DNA of 64,000 nt, from assembly GCF_900187975.1 (NCBI RefSeq), contig NZ_FZPC01000016.1, positions 102,370-166,369 on the forward strand, read 5' to 3'. Position 1 is the first letter of the stretch. Every line of letters starts with the position of its first letter. Below, one piece after another: positions 26,200-36,524 of the stretch. Source of the stretch: Pseudomonas delhiensis (GTDB taxonomy: Bacteria; Pseudomonadota; Gammaproteobacteria; Pseudomonadales; Pseudomonadaceae). Below the pieces are notes generated by a model, which saw only the letters and a list, made by a program, of their open reading frames with translations, was not told where the DNA came from and did not search any database. Position numbers and translations under genes: made by a program.

Positions 26200-27411
26200 A
26201 TGTCCACTATCGCCGCCCCCACGGCTGCCGCTTCCGTCGCCAGCCAAGCAAGCCCCCTGGTCATGCGCGTGATCGGCGCCTGCGCCCTGGCCCACCTGAT
26301 CAACGACCTGATCCAGGCCGTTCTGCCGTCGATCTACCCGGTGCTCAAGGCCAACTACGGGCTGAGCTTCACCCAGGTCGGCCTGATCACCCTGACCTTC
26401 CAGCTGACCGCCTCGCTGCTGCAGCCCTGGGTGGGCTACCACACCGACCGCCATCCCAAGCCCTGGCTGGCGCCGGCGGGCAGCGTCTGCACCCTGGTCG
26501 GCATCCTCCTGCTGGCCTTCGTCGGCAGCTTCCCGGCGATCCTCCTGGCCTCGGCGCTGGTGGGCATAGGCTCCTCGACCTTCCACCCGGAAACCTCGCG
26601 CATCGCGCGCCTGGCCTCGGGCGGGCGCTATGGACTGGCGCAATCCAGCTTCCAGGTCGGCGGCAACGCCGGCAGCGCCTTCGGCCCGCTGCTGGCCGCG
26701 GCCATCATCGTGCCCTACGGCCAGGGCAACGTGGCCTGGTTCGGCCTGTTCGCGGTCTTCGCCATCGGCGTGCTCTACGGCCTCAGCCGCTGGTACCGCA
26801 ACCACCTGAACCTGTTCAGGCTCAAGCAGGGCAGCAAGGCCACCCACGGCCTGTCCAGGGGCCGGGTGAACGCCGCGCTGGTGGTGCTGGCGCTGCTGGT
26901 GTTCTCCAAGTACTTCTACATGGCCAGCTTCACCAGCTACTTCACCTTCTACCTGATCGAGAAGTTCCACCTCTCGGTGGCCAGCTCGCAGCTGTACCTG
27001 TTCCTGTTCCTCGGCGCCGTGGCCGCCGGCACCTTCTTCGGCGGCCCGGTGGGCGACAGGATCGGGCGCAAGGCGGTGATCTGGTTCTCCATCCTCGGCG
27101 TGGCCCCCTTCACCCTGGCCCTGCCCTACGTCGACCTGTTCTGGACCGGCGTGCTGAGCATGGTCATCGGCTTCGTCCTCGCCTCGGCGTTCTCCGCCAT
27201 CGTGGTCTTCGCCCAGGAACTGGTGCCCGGCAACGTCGGCATGATCGCCGGGGTGTTCTTCGGCCTGATGTTCGGCTTCGGCGGCATCGGCGCCGCCCTG
27301 CTCGGCCACCTGGCCGACATCCACGGCATCGAGTACGTGTACAAGCTGTGCTCCTACCTGCCGCTGCTGGGCTGCCTGACCATCCTGCTGCCGTCTACCA
27401 AACGGGCCTGA
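26200..27411 (+). CDS. fsr: MFS transporter, fosmidomycin-resistance (Fsr) type
   Basis: 403 residues with about 12 hydrophobic segments, the size of E. coli Fsr (406). The start is the ATG after CGGAG; longer in-frame extensions are low-complexity. Diagnostic segments are ALAHLINDLIQAVLPSIYP (helix 1), GIGSSTFHPETSRIA and GGPVGDRIGRK. Fsr exports fosmidomycin; the physiological substrate in Pseudomonas is unknown. Monocistronic, converging with the UvrA-like gene. Confidence 0.88.
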   Translation: MSTIAAPTAAASVASQASPLVMRVIGACALAHLINDLIQAVLPSIYPVLKANYGLSFTQVGLITLTFQLTASLLQPWVGYHTDRHPKPWLAPAGSVCTLVGILLLAFVGSFPAILLASALVGIGSSTFHPETSRIARLASGGRYGLAQSSFQVGGNAGSAFGPLLAAAIIVPYGQGNVAWFGLFAVFAIGVLYGLSRWYRNHLNLFRLKQGSKATHGLSRGRVNAALVVLALLVFSKYFYMASFTSYFTFYLIEKFHLSVASSQLYLFLFLGAVAAGTFFGGPVGDRIGRKAVIWFSILGVAPFTLALPYVDLFWTGVLSMVIGFVLASAFSAIVVFAQELVPGNVGMIAGVFFGLMFGFGGIGAALLGHLADIHGIEYVYKLCSYLPLLGCLTILLPSTKRA

Positions 27412-27420
27412 CCGGCCCCG

Positions 27421-27438
27421 GGCGCTCGCACGAGCGCC
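27421..27438. terminator. Palindrome between convergent fsr and uvrA-like genes
   Basis: GGCGCTCG-CA-CGAGCGCC is a perfect inverted repeat in the 42-bp gap between two convergent stops. It lacks a long T tract, so efficiency is uncertain, but its place suits a bidirectional terminator. Confidence 0.4.
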
Positions 27439-27453
27439 TGTCGCCATCCGCCC

Positions 27454-30021
27454 TCAGCGCTTGCCGCGGCGCGGGCGCGGCGCGTGGCGGGCCAGTTCCG
27501 CGGCGAGGTAGGGCGCGGTCCGGCTGCCCTTCGCCTTCGCCAGTTGCCGCGGGGTGCCGCAGGCCACCAGGCGGCCGCCGGCCTGGCCGGCGCCCGGGCC
27601 CACGTCCATCACCCAGTCGGCCTGGGCCACCACGCGCATGTCGTGCTCGATCATCACCACGCTGTTGCCGGCGTCGGCCAGCCGCTGCAACTGCACCATC
27701 AGGCGGTCGGCATCCGCCACGTGCAGGCCGGTGGTGGGCTCGTCCAGCACGTACAGGGTGCGGCCGCGCTGGCTGCGCTGCAGCTCGGTGGCCAGCTTGA
27801 TGCGCTGCGCCTCGCCGCCGGACAGCTCGGTGGCCGGCTGGCCCAGGCGCAGGTAGCCCAGGCCGATCTCGCGCAGCAGGCGCAGCGGGCGCGCCACCGC
27901 TTCCTCGGCGGCGAAGAAGTCGCAGGCCTCCTCCACCGTCATGCGCAGCACCTCGGCGATGTTGCGCCCGTTCCAGCGCACCTGCAGCGTGGCCTCGTTG
28001 TAGCGGGCGCCGTGGCAGGTGGGGCATGGCGCGTAGACGCTGGGCATGAACAACAGCTCCACGCTGACGAAGCCCTCGCCCTCGCAGGTGTCGCAGCGCC
28101 CCTTGGCCACGTTGAACGAGAAGCGCCCGGCGTCGTAGCGGCGGCGGCGCGCGTCGGGGGTGGCGGCGAACAGCTTGCGCACGTGGTCGAACAGGCCGGT
28201 GTAGGTGGCCAGGTTGGAGCGCGGCGTGCGGCCGATGGGCTTCTGGTCCACCTGCACCACGCGCTGCACGGCGTCGACATCGCCGGCCAGGTGGCCGCCG
28301 GTGCTTTCGAGGATCGCCGGGCCCTCGTCGCCGCCCTGGGCGGCATCGTCCTCGGGCTCGTGCCCCAGGTGCGCCAGCATCAGCTCGGGCAGCGCCTGGG
28401 CGATGAGGCTGGACTTGCCCGAACCGGAGATGCCGGTGACCGCGGTGAGCACGCCCAGCGGGATGCGCGCGTCCACCCCGCGCAGGTTGTGCCTGTGGAT
28501 GCCGCGCAGCTCCAGCCAGCCGGCGGCCTCGCGCCCGCGGCTGGGCGGCGCGGGCAGCTCGTCGAACAGGTAGCGGGCGGTGTGCGACTGCGCCACCTCG
28601 CGCAGGCCGGCCGGCGCGCCGCTGTAGAGCACCCGGCCGCCACGCTCCCCGGCGTCGGGCCCGACGTCCACCAGCCATTGCGCGCGGCGCATCAGCTCCA
28701 GGTCGTGCTCCACCACGAACACCGAGTTGCCCGCGTCGCGCAGCTTGTCCAGGGCATCGTACAGGGCCTGGCTGTCGGAGGGGTGCAGCCCGGCCGAGGG
28801 CTCGTCGAGCACGTAGACCACGCCGAACAGCATGGAGCTCAGCTGCGTGGCCAGGCGCAGGCGCTGCAGTTCCCCGGTGGACAGCGTCGGCGTGGCGCGG
28901 TCCAGGCTCAGGTAGCCCAGGCCCAGCTGCTGCAGGGTGCGCAGCCGCGCCACCACGCCCTCGGCCAGGCGCCGCGCCGCCAGCTGCTTCTCCTCCGAGA
29001 GCGCGCCGCCGGGCCGGGCGCGGAAGTCGCCCCGGGCGATGGGCTCCAGCAGCGCCGCCACCTGGTCCAGCGGCATCTGCGCCAGCGCGCCTATGTCCAC
29101 CCCGCCGAAGGTCACCGCCAGCGCCTCGGCCTTGAGCCGCTTGCCGCCGCAGGCCGGGCACGGCCGGCCTTCCATGAAGCGCGATACGCGCCTTCTCATC
29201 AGGGCGCTCTGGGTGCTGGCGAAGGTGTGCAGCACGTAGCGCCGCGCACCGGTGAAGGTACCCATGTAGCTGGGCTCCAGCTTGCGCTTGAGCGCCGCGC
29301 GGGTCTCGGCGGGGGTGAAGCCGGCGTACACCGGCGCCGTCGGCGTTTCCTCGGTGAACAGGATCCAGTCGCGGTCCTTCTTCGGCAGGTCGCGCCAGGG
29401 GCGGTCGACGTCGTAGCCCAGGGTGACCAGGATGTCGCGCAGGTTCTGCCCGTGCCAGGCCGGCGGCCAGGCGGCGATGGCCCGGTCGCGGATGCTCAGC
29501 GACGGGTCCGGCACCATCAGCGCCTCGGTCACCTCGTACACGTGGCCCAGGCCATGGCAGGCCGGGCAGGCGCCCTGCGGCGTGTTCGGCGAGAAGTCCT
29601 CGGCGTACAGCAGCGGCTGGCCCGCCGGGTAGGTGCCGGCGCGCGAGTACATCATCCGCACCAGGCTGGACAGGGTGGTCACGCTGCCCACCGAGGAGCG
29701 CGCGTTGCTGGCGCCGCGCTGCTGCTGCAACGCCACCGCCGGCGGCAGGCCGTCGATGGCGTCGACGTCCGGCACGCCCACCTGGTCGATCAGCCGCCGG
29801 GCATAGGGCGCCACCGACTCGAAGTAGCGCCGCTGCGCCTCGGCATAGAGGGTGCCGAACGCCAGCGAGGACTTGCCGGAACCCGATACGCCGGAGAACA
29901 CCACCAGCGCATCGCGCGGGATGGCGACATCCACGTCCTTGAGGTTGTGCTCGCGCGCGCCGCGCACTTCGACGAAACCGCTGGCGCCGGGGGCGCAAAC
30001 GGAGGGCTTGCTGTGGGGCAT
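27454..30021 (-). CDS. UvrA2-like ABC ATPase lacking the UvrB-binding region
   Basis: 855 residues, against about 940 for UvrA. Two ABC modules are present: Walker A GVSGSGKS near 44-51 and GISGSGKS in the second half, signatures LSTGELQRLRL and LSGGEAQRIKL. Zinc fingers carry CPACHG/CPACGG and CDTCEG/CPTCHG pairs. After the region RMMYSRAGTYP the protein goes almost straight to the zinc finger, so the ~110-residue UvrB-binding domain of UvrA is missing. UvrA2 proteins bind damaged DNA or confer tolerance to DNA-binding drugs, but do not load UvrB in the usual way. The start at 30021 is the first ATG with normal protein sequence. Confidence 0.85.
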   Translation of the reverse strand: MPHSKPSVCAPGASGFVEVRGAREHNLKDVDVAIPRDALVVFSGVSGSGKSSLAFGTLYAEAQRRYFESVAPYARRLIDQVGVPDVDAIDGLPPAVALQQQRGASNARSSVGSVTTLSSLVRMMYSRAGTYPAGQPLLYAEDFSPNTPQGACPACHGLGHVYEVTEALMVPDPSLSIRDRAIAAWPPAWHGQNLRDILVTLGYDVDRPWRDLPKKDRDWILFTEETPTAPVYAGFTPAETRAALKRKLEPSYMGTFTGARRYVLHTFASTQSALMRRRVSRFMEGRPCPACGGKRLKAEALAVTFGGVDIGALAQMPLDQVAALLEPIARGDFRARPGGALSEEKQLAARRLAEGVVARLRTLQQLGLGYLSLDRATPTLSTGELQRLRLATQLSSMLFGVVYVLDEPSAGLHPSDSQALYDALDKLRDAGNSVFVVEHDLELMRRAQWLVDVGPDAGERGGRVLYSGAPAGLREVAQSHTARYLFDELPAPPSRGREAAGWLELRGIHRHNLRGVDARIPLGVLTAVTGISGSGKSSLIAQALPELMLAHLGHEPEDDAAQGGDEGPAILESTGGHLAGDVDAVQRVVQVDQKPIGRTPRSNLATYTGLFDHVRKLFAATPDARRRRYDAGRFSFNVAKGRCDTCEGEGFVSVELLFMPSVYAPCPTCHGARYNEATLQVRWNGRNIAEVLRMTVEEACDFFAAEEAVARPLRLLREIGLGYLRLGQPATELSGGEAQRIKLATELQRSQRGRTLYVLDEPTTGLHVADADRLMVQLQRLADAGNSVVMIEHDMRVVAQADWVMDVGPGAGQAGGRLVACGTPRQLAKAKGSRTAPYLAAELARHAPRPRRGKR

Positions 30022-30119
30022 GGGGACGGACTCGGTGCTCTGTTGCCCGGCAGTATGCCTGACGAGGCCCGCGCTATCCGAGAGCCTCGATCGGGTGGGT
30101 GGGCTCCGCCCCGCCGCCG

Positions 30120-30698
30120 TCAAGCCTCGCGGTAGGTACCCTTCTGCTTGGCGGCGTGGGTGGCCAGCGCGTCCATCAGCGGCGGCGACAGGCAGTCATA
30201 GGGTTCCAGGTTCAGTTCGCGCAGGCGCCGGCGGATCGCCTCCATCTGCGCCGGCGGGGTGCCGCTCTCGATCACCGAGGAGACGAACGCGGCGAAGCCC
30301 GGCGCCGACCAGCCCTCCTGCGGGGACAGCTCGGTGTGTACGAAGTCCAGGCCGTAGAAGGCATGTCCCTGGTTCTCTATGCGGCCGAACAGGTGCGCGC
30401 CGCACTCGCGGCAGGCATGGCGCTGGATGACGGCGCTCTCGTCGACGATGTGCAGCTTCTCGGGGTGGGCGCGCACGCTGACCTTGTCCCGCGGCACCAC
30501 CGCGACCACCGAGAAGGTCGCCCCCGCGGGCTTCCAGCACTTGGTGCAGCCGCAGGCGTGGTTGTGCAGCGTCTGGGCGCCGACCGCGACTTCCACCTTG
30601 TCGGTCGCGCACAGGCATTGCAGGGTGCCGCCGGCGAAACCGGGCTGTTCCGGGCGGATACCGTTGTCCAGCGAGGGGTGAATGTGAATCGCGCTCAT
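30120..30698 (-). CDS. gfa: S-(hydroxymethyl)glutathione synthase (Gfa)
   Basis: 192 residues, the size of Paracoccus Gfa (194), from an ATG with a near-perfect ribosome site (AGGAGGTC). All zinc ligands of Gfa have counterparts: Cys28, Cys30, Cys49, Cys51, Cys54, plus the HACRECG pair near 96-99. The proposed role is to speed the addition of formaldehyde to glutathione, feeding the glutathione-dependent route to formate. Unlike the two shorter GFA-family proteins of this window, this one aligns with true Gfa over its full length. The glutathione-dependent dehydrogenase partner is not in the window. Confidence 0.85.
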   Translation of the reverse strand: MSAIHIHPSLDNGIRPEQPGFAGGTLQCLCATDKVEVAVGAQTLHNHACGCTKCWKPAGATFSVVAVVPRDKVSVRAHPEKLHIVDESAVIQRHACRECGAHLFGRIENQGHAFYGLDFVHTELSPQEGWSAPGFAAFVSSVIESGTPPAQMEAIRRRLRELNLEPYDCLSPPLMDALATHAAKQKGTYREA

Positions 30699-30865
30699 GG
30701 GGTTGACCTCCTGGCGTTCGCGCCGGCGGGCCGGCACCGCGACATGCCGTGCCGCGAAGCCCTGCCGGTCGGGATGGGTGGCTCGTGGCCCGGACGGGCC
30801 ATCGGTGGATTGTCCCGCCAAACGCGCGGCTCCGGTGGCGGGCCGGACATCCGGTAGGGGCATCT

Positions 30866-31180
30866 CCAATCGCGGACAGAGTCCTTACGACAGTGCCCGA
30901 CCGTAGGGCGAATAACCGTTCGCGGTTATCCGCCGTTGGCCGTGCTACCGGGGCGTCCGGCGTGGCCGGTGAATCCAATCGCGGACGGAGTCCGCTCCTG
31001 CGACGGTGCTTCCTGGAGCTGTAGGAGCGGGCCCTGCCCGCGATTCGCGCGCAGGGCGCGCTCCTACAGGGGAATGGCATGGCTCGGCCCGCGTAGGAGC
31101 GGACTCTGTCCGCGATTTGGCGGATAACGCCGTAGGCGTTATGCGCCCTACGACCTATCGCGAACGCGGAAACCCAGGGT
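30866..31180 (+). repeat. REP cluster with the 47-bp unit (copy 3) and a second repeat type
   Basis: The 514-bp gap between gfa and the diguanylate cyclase holds no gene. The 47-bp unit is intact at 31021-31067. Half units (ATCGCGGAC...GTCCGCTCC type) lie near 30868, 30979-31000 and 31093-31117. A second motif pairs GTAGGGCG with GTTATCCGCC near 30903-30935, and in inverted form near 31122-31160. Confidence 0.85.
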
Positions 31181-31212
31181 TCGCGAGCCAGAGCTAGGCG
31201 CCCCCCTCGCTC

Positions 31213-32367
31213 CTACGAAAAGCTGCGGTCCACCAGGCGGATGCTGTCGCGCCCGCCGCGCTTGGATTCGTAGAGCGCGGCGTCGCCCTGCTCGATCAGC
31301 GCCGCCAGGCTCGCCGGCGGCTGGTCGAACAGGCTGGCGCCGATGCTCAGGGTCACCGCCGCAGGGGTGGCGAAGGCCTGCTCGGCGGCCTTGTGGAACT
31401 GCTCGCGCAGCGCGCCGCCCAGCGCCACGACGCGCTCGGGGGTCACGTCGCTCAGCAGGATGACGAACTCGTCGCCGCCCAGCCGGGCCGCGAGCGCGCC
31501 CTCGGGCAGCAGCGAGCGGATCATCTCGCTCAGCGTCACCAGCAGCCGGTCGCCGGCGATGTGGCCGTGCAGGTCGTTGACCAGCTTGAAGTTGTCGATG
31601 TCGATCAGCAGCAGGGCGCCCGGCCGCACGCTGGAGACTTCCTCCAGCAGCCGCGGGGCGCGCACTTCGAGGGCGCGGCGGTTGTACAGGGCGGTCAGCG
31701 GGTCGCGGGCGGCCAGCCGGGCCATGCGCTTCTCGCGGCGGTAGCGCTCGGTGCCGGTCATCGACAGCGCGATCAGCATGATCGCCATCGCCCCCTCCAC
31801 CAGCGAGACCTGGATGATCTCGCCGCGCAAGGCCGTGAGGTCGATCAGCGTGCCCGGCAGCACCGCCGTCAGCGCCTTGGCCAGGTAGAACAGCCCGTGC
31901 ACCAGCAGCACGTAGCGCAGCTGCACCGCGCCCACGCTCAGCGACTTGCCATGGGGCCGCAGCAGCGCGCTGGCGCGCAGCGTCGGCAACGCCACCAGCA
32001 GCGAGTTGGCCAGCAGCATCACCTTCGACCAGGCCTGCCCGTCCGGCAGCAGCAACATGCCCGCCCAGGCGACGAAGATCAGGTACCAGGCGCGGGACAG
32101 GCGCGCCTCGGTGAAGCGCGCGACGCCCAGCAGGAACAGCCAGTGGGCGGTGACCAGCAGGCCGTTGGCGAACCAGATGCCGATGAGCGGGAAGCCGCGC
32201 ATGCGCAGCAGGGCGAGGGTCGAGCCGACGGTGATGATGGCGAAGCCCGCGCTCCAGGACAGCAGCGAGGGTTCGCGAACGCCGTGCCACTCGATCGCCA
32301 GGTACAGCGCGGCCGCCGCTGCCAGGGCGATCGAGAGGGTCAACATCGTGGGAGGATCGAGCGCCAT
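31213..32367 (-). CDS. Membrane diguanylate cyclase
   Basis: 384 residues. The first ~210 are six or seven hydrophobic segments, a membrane sensor of no recognised named type. The GGDEF domain follows after RRALEVRAPRL, with the active-site loop GGDEF intact at 297-301 and FKLVNDLHGH upstream. No RxxD inhibitory site precedes GGDEF at the usual distance, so product inhibition may be absent. It makes cyclic di-GMP from GTP at the inner membrane. Monocistronic; the signal is unknown. The start codon lacks a strong ribosome site, so it is the least certain part. Confidence 0.87.
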   Translation of the reverse strand: MALDPPTMLTLSIALAAAAALYLAIEWHGVREPSLLSWSAGFAIITVGSTLALLRMRGFPLIGIWFANGLLVTAHWLFLLGVARFTEARLSRAWYLIFVAWAGMLLLPDGQAWSKVMLLANSLLVALPTLRASALLRPHGKSLSVGAVQLRYVLLVHGLFYLAKALTAVLPGTLIDLTALRGEIIQVSLVEGAMAIMLIALSMTGTERYRREKRMARLAARDPLTALYNRRALEVRAPRLLEEVSSVRPGALLLIDIDNFKLVNDLHGHIAGDRLLVTLSEMIRSLLPEGALAARLGGDEFVILLSDVTPERVVALGGALREQFHKAAEQAFATPAAVTLSIGASLFDQPPASLAALIEQGDAALYESKRGGRDSIRLVDRSFS

Positions 32368-32563
32368 GACTTCTGAACGGGGCTGCCTAGCGGTGGGGGG
32401 CGGATTCTAAGCGTTCGCGGCGCTTTTTCGCAGGGCCCTCCCCGCCCCTGCCGACGGGAAGCGCCCGGATGCCCGCGATGGGCCGCGACATGCTCCCGGG
32501 AGCATAGCCCCTTCGCCAGGCCATGCTGGCGAAGCCACCGCCCTTGCGCGCCCCGGCCAGGGT

Positions 32564-33853
32564 TCAGAAGCGATCCAGCCTGTAGGCCTCGAGCCCCGGC
32601 AGGCCCTGCGGCGCGCCGCCCGTTGCCGGCGCGGCCGCCAGCCGGGCGATGTGCTCGGCGGTAATCGCCGCCTGGGTCAGGCCGAGGTGCTGGTGGCCGA
32701 AGGCGAGCAGCACCCTGCCCCCGCACACCCGGTCGATGATCGGCAGCGAGTCCGGCAGCGACGGGCGCATGCCCATCCAGGGCGTGGCCGCCTCGGCATC
32801 CAGGCCGCGGCCGAACAGGCCCTGGCTGAGCCGGTGCAGTTGCCAGGCGCGCTCCATGTTCGGCGGGCTCTCCAGGCCGGCGAACTCCACGGTGCCGGCC
32901 AGCCTGAGGCCATCGGCCATGGGCGTCATGATGAACCTGCGCTCCAGCGAGGTGACGGCGAACGGCAGGCGATCGTGCTCATGGGGCAGCATCAGGTGGT
33001 AGCCGCGCTCGGTGTCCAGGGGCACCTTCCTGCCGGTCAGCGCCGCGGTGAGCCCGGCCGAGTGGGCGCCACAGGCGACCAGCACCTGGCGGGCCCGCAG
33101 GCCGCCCTCTTCCGTAGCCAGGGCCACGCCGTCCGGGAGCAGCTGGCCGCCGAGGACCTTGCGCCGGAGGAACTGCACGCCCAGGGCGCGGGCGGCGTCC
33201 ACCAGCTCGCGGACCACCCGGTAGGGGTCGATGAAATGCCCCGTGCGCGGGAAGAACAGCCCGCCCAGCAGGCGCTCGCTGAGCTGCGGAGCGGCGTCGC
33301 GTACCGCCTGCGCAGGCCAGAAGTCGACCGCCACCGCCTGTTCGCGCAGGCGCGCCTGCAGCGCGTCGAGCGCCTGGCGCGACCCGGCGCGCTCGTACAC
33401 CAGCAGCGAGCCGTCCTCCTTCAGCAGGCCCGGGCGGTCGAGGCTCGCCAACAGCCGCCGCCAGGCCTCCAGGCTGCCCTCGTTGAGCGCACGGATGCCG
33501 GCGACGGTGCGCCGGAACGGCGCCGGGCGCAGGTTCAGCAGCAGCCGCACGAACCATGGCAGGGCGCGCGGCAGGTACTTCCAGTCCAGGCGCAGCGGGC
33601 CCATGGGGTCCATGAGCATGGCCGGCAGGCGCTTGAGGATCGACAGGTCGGCGATGGGGAACACCTGCTCGGTGGCCAGGTGCCCGGCATTGCCGAACGA
33701 GGCGCCCTGCCCCGGCGCCTGCTGGTCGACGACCAGCACCCGCAGCCCCTGGCGCGCCAGTTGCAGGGCGCAGGCGACGCCGACGATGCCGGCGCCGACC
33801 ACGGCGATGTCCAGCTGGGGTTGCGGTGCGTTCGAAACCTGGGCGTCAAGCAT
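32564..33853 (-). CDS. FAD-dependent D-hydroxyproline dehydrogenase (DadA-like)
   Basis: 429 residues from the ATG at 33853, which overlaps the stop of the aldehyde dehydrogenase gene by 8 bp. The N-terminal dinucleotide fold is [16 protein letters not shown], followed by GNAGHLA. The C-terminus carries [17 protein letters not shown] and [11 protein letters not shown], as in D-amino-acid dehydrogenases. In this cluster it should oxidise cis-4-hydroxy-D-proline to pyrroline-4-hydroxy-2-carboxylate and pass electrons to the respiratory chain. It is the single-chain form; P. aeruginosa uses a multi-subunit LhpBEF enzyme whose small subunits are not here. Confidence 0.85.
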   Translation of the reverse strand: MLDAQVSNAPQPQLDIAVVGAGIVGVACALQLARQGLRVLVVDQQAPGQGASFGNAGHLATEQVFPIADLSILKRLPAMLMDPMGPLRLDWKYLPRALPWFVRLLLNLRPAPFRRTVAGIRALNEGSLEAWRRLLASLDRPGLLKEDGSLLVYERAGSRQALDALQARLREQAVAVDFWPAQAVRDAAPQLSERLLGGLFFPRTGHFIDPYRVVRELVDAARALGVQFLRRKVLGGQLLPDGVALATEEGGLRARQVLVACGAHSAGLTAALTGRKVPLDTERGYHLMLPHEHDRLPFAVTSLERRFIMTPMADGLRLAGTVEFAGLESPPNMERAWQLHRLSQGLFGRGLDAEAATPWMGMRPSLPDSLPIIDRVCGGRVLLAFGHQHLGLTQAAITAEHIARLAAAPATGGAPQGLPGLEAYRLDRF

Positions 33854-35435
33854 GTTGCCGGGCTTCCCTCTGGCCATCGAGCAGGCGGCGCAACTGCAGC
33901 GGGTTGCCGTGCCGGAGCGCGGCGGGCAGCAGGGCGTCGGGGAAGTCCTGGTAGCAGACCGGGCGCAGGAAACGCAGGATGGCCGCGGTGCCGACCGAGG
34001 TGGTGCGCGGGTCCGAGGTGGCCGGGAACGGGCCGCCGTGGACCATCGCGTCGCACACCTCGACGCCCGTCGGCCAGCCGTTGACCAGCAGGCGCCCGGC
34101 CTTGCGCTCCAGGGTCGGCAGGAGCGCCCGGGCCTCGTCCAGGTCGGCCTCGTCGAGGTGCAGGGTGGCGGTGAGCTGGCCTTCCATGTGCTCGGCGACC
34201 TGGCGCACCTGCTCGGCGTCGGCGCACGCCACGATCAGCGACGCGGCGCCGAACACCTCGGCCTGCAGCGCCGGCTCGGCGAGGAACGCCTGCGCCTGGG
34301 TCGCGAACAGGTGGGCCTGGCCCTGGTTGGGCCCCTCGCCCGGCAGGCCCGTGGCCAGCGTCCGCGCCAGGGGCTGTTCGGCCAGCGCGCCGACGCCGGC
34401 CTCGAAGGCCTGGAAGATGCCCGGCGTCAGCATGGTCTGCGCCGGGCTGCGTTGCACCCGCTCGGCGGCCGCGGCGACGAAGCGCTCCAGCGCCGGGCCC
34501 TGGCGGGCGATCACCAGGCCCGGGTTGGTGCAGAACTGGCCGGCGCCCTGGGTCAGCGAGGCGACGAAGCCCTGCGCCAGTGCCTCGCCGCGTGCCTGCA
34601 AGGCCGCGGGGAAGAGGAACACCGGGTTGATCGAACTCATCTCGGCGTACACCGGGATGGGTTCCGGGCGCGCCTGGGCCACCTGGCACAGGGCCAGGCC
34701 GCCGCTGCGCGAGCCGGTGAAGCCCACCGCCCTGATGCGCGGGTCGGCCACCAGGGCGGTGCCCACTTCGCGGCCGGAGCCATACAACAGCGAGAAGACG
34801 CCTTCCGGCAAGGCGCACCTGGCCACGGCGCGGGCCACCGCGCGCCCCACCAGCTCGCTGGTGCCGGGGTGTGCGCCGTGGGCCTTGACCACCACCGGGC
34901 AACCGGCCGCCAGGGCCGAGGCGGTGTCGCCGCCGGCGACGGAGAAGGCCAGCGGGAAATTGCTGGCGCCGAACACCGCCACCGGCCCCAGCGGCACCTG
35001 GCGCTGGCGCAGGTCCGGGCGCGGCAGCGGCTGGCGCGCCGGCTGCGCCCTGTCCACCCGCACGTCCAGCCACTCGCCGGCGCGCACGGTGCGGGCGAAG
35101 GTGCGCAGCTGCTGGCAGGTGCGGCCCCGTTCGCCGTGGATACGCTGGCGTGGCAGGCCGGTCTCGGCCATGGCGCGTTCGATCAGTCGCTCGCCCAGGG
35201 CCTCGATCTCCTCGGCGATGGTCTCGAGGAAGCCGGCGCGCACTTCCAGGGAGGTTTCGCGGTAGCTGTCGAAGGCGGCCCAGGCCAGGGCGCAGGCCTG
35301 ATCCACCTGTTCGATGGTGCCGCCGGCGTATGGCGGCTGGAGGGGTTCGTCGGTGGCCGGGTCGATGGCCTGGCTCGCCTCGCGGCTGCCGGCCACGGCC
35401 TGCTGGCCGATCAGCATCTTGCCTGTCAGGTTCAT
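33846..35435 (-). CDS. lhpG: Alpha-ketoglutaric semialdehyde dehydrogenase
   Basis: 529 residues from the ATG at 35435 (AGGA 8 bases before). It is an aldehyde dehydrogenase of the long KGSADH type, with [16 protein letters not shown] in the cofactor domain, GFTGSRSGG, and the catalytic cysteine in [10 protein letters not shown]. It oxidises 2-oxoglutarate semialdehyde to 2-oxoglutarate with NAD(P)+, the last step of hydroxyproline breakdown. The stop overlaps the dehydrogenase gene downstream, so expression is coupled. Gene symbol by analogy with P. aeruginosa. Confidence 0.87.
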   Translation of the reverse strand: MNLTGKMLIGQQAVAGSREASQAIDPATDEPLQPPYAGGTIEQVDQACALAWAAFDSYRETSLEVRAGFLETIAEEIEALGERLIERAMAETGLPRQRIHGERGRTCQQLRTFARTVRAGEWLDVRVDRAQPARQPLPRPDLRQRQVPLGPVAVFGASNFPLAFSVAGGDTASALAAGCPVVVKAHGAHPGTSELVGRAVARAVARCALPEGVFSLLYGSGREVGTALVADPRIRAVGFTGSRSGGLALCQVAQARPEPIPVYAEMSSINPVFLFPAALQARGEALAQGFVASLTQGAGQFCTNPGLVIARQGPALERFVAAAAERVQRSPAQTMLTPGIFQAFEAGVGALAEQPLARTLATGLPGEGPNQGQAHLFATQAQAFLAEPALQAEVFGAASLIVACADAEQVRQVAEHMEGQLTATLHLDEADLDEARALLPTLERKAGRLLVNGWPTGVEVCDAMVHGGPFPATSDPRTTSVGTAAILRFLRPVCYQDFPDALLPAALRHGNPLQLRRLLDGQREARQHA

Positions 35436-35524
35436 GGTGTTTCCTGGATGAATGCAGTGGGCCCGGCTGCGGAACGGGCGCGCCCCGCAGGGGCGTCGGT
35501 CATGGCTGTGCCCTGCCGGCCGGC

Positions 35525-36472
35525 TCAGGCGAGGTTCTGCTCGGCCGACCAGTTGGCGTACCACTGGCGGAACAGCGCGTACTGGTTCTCGGCGTAGCGG
35601 CGCTGGGCGTCGCTGAGCACGTCGGTCTCGTTGAAGTGCAGGCTGTATTGCTTGTCGCCGTTGAGCACCATCAGGTGCTTGTAGAACAGCACCAGGTCGC
35701 AGCCCTCGTCGAAGGACGAAAGCACCGCCAGCGCCGACTCCAGCTCGCGGGCCAGGCGGCGCGCCCTGGTATCGCCCCTGGCGGCCTGCTTGCTCAGGGC
35801 CACCAGGTGCAGCACCTCGCGCGGCAGGGCGTTGCCGATGCCGGTGATGGCGCCGGTGGCGTTGCAGTTGACGAAGCCGTGGACCACCTGGGTGTCGACA
35901 CCGACCATGAGGGTCACCTCGTCGTCCTGGGAGGTGATGTTCTCGGCCGCGTAGCGCAGGTCGGCCGCGCCGCCGAACTCCTTGAAGCCGATCAGGTTGG
36001 GGAACTCGCGGCGCAGCTCGAAGAACAGGTCGGCACGGGTGGCGAAGCCGTAGTAGGGGCTGTTGTAGATCACCGCCGGCAGGCCCGGCGCGGCCTTGAG
36101 GATGGCGGCGAAGTGGGCCTTCTGCGCGACCGGCGAGGCGCCGCGGGAGAGCACGCGGGGGATCACCATCAGGCCGTGGGCGCCGACCCTGGCGGCATGG
36201 GCCGCGTGGGACACCGCCTCGCGGGTGTTGACCGCGCCGGTGCCGACGATGGTCGGCACGCCGGCGGCCACCAGGCGCGCCACGCCCTCCTGGCGCTCGG
36301 CCCCGGTGAGCAGCGGCCAGTCACCCATGGAGCCGCAGTACACCACCGCGCTCATGCCGATGTCGATCAGCTCGCGGCCCTTGGCGACCAGGGCGTCGAA
36401 GTCCGGCTTGCGCTCGGCGGTGCAGGGGGTCATCAGCGCGGGAATGCAGCCGGTGAAGATGTTGTCGCTCAT
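35525..36472 (-). CDS. lhpC: Pyrroline-4-hydroxy-2-carboxylate deaminase (DapA family)
   Basis: 315 residues from the ATG preceded by AAGGAG. The DapA/NAL-type barrel is recognisable: [10 protein letters not shown] at the start, [10 protein letters not shown] in place of GTTGE, YNSPYYG with the catalytic Tyr, and the Schiff-base Lys in LIGFKEFGG. In hydroxyproline clusters this branch hydrolyses and deaminates the D-hydroxyproline dehydrogenase product to 2-oxoglutarate semialdehyde and ammonia. Context, rather than the fold alone, fixes the function. It sits between the epimerase and the semialdehyde dehydrogenase. Confidence 0.87.
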   Translation of the reverse strand: MSDNIFTGCIPALMTPCTAERKPDFDALVAKGRELIDIGMSAVVYCGSMGDWPLLTGAERQEGVARLVAAGVPTIVGTGAVNTREAVSHAAHAARVGAHGLMVIPRVLSRGASPVAQKAHFAAILKAAPGLPAVIYNSPYYGFATRADLFFELRREFPNLIGFKEFGGAADLRYAAENITSQDDEVTLMVGVDTQVVHGFVNCNATGAITGIGNALPREVLHLVALSKQAARGDTRARRLARELESALAVLSSFDEGCDLVLFYKHLMVLNGDKQYSLHFNETDVLSDAQRRYAENQYALFRQWYANWSAEQNLA

Positions 36473-36524
36473 GGTTCTGGCTCCTTGAAGCACTCGTTCG
36501 GGTAGGGAGAAGGGGCGTGGCGGC

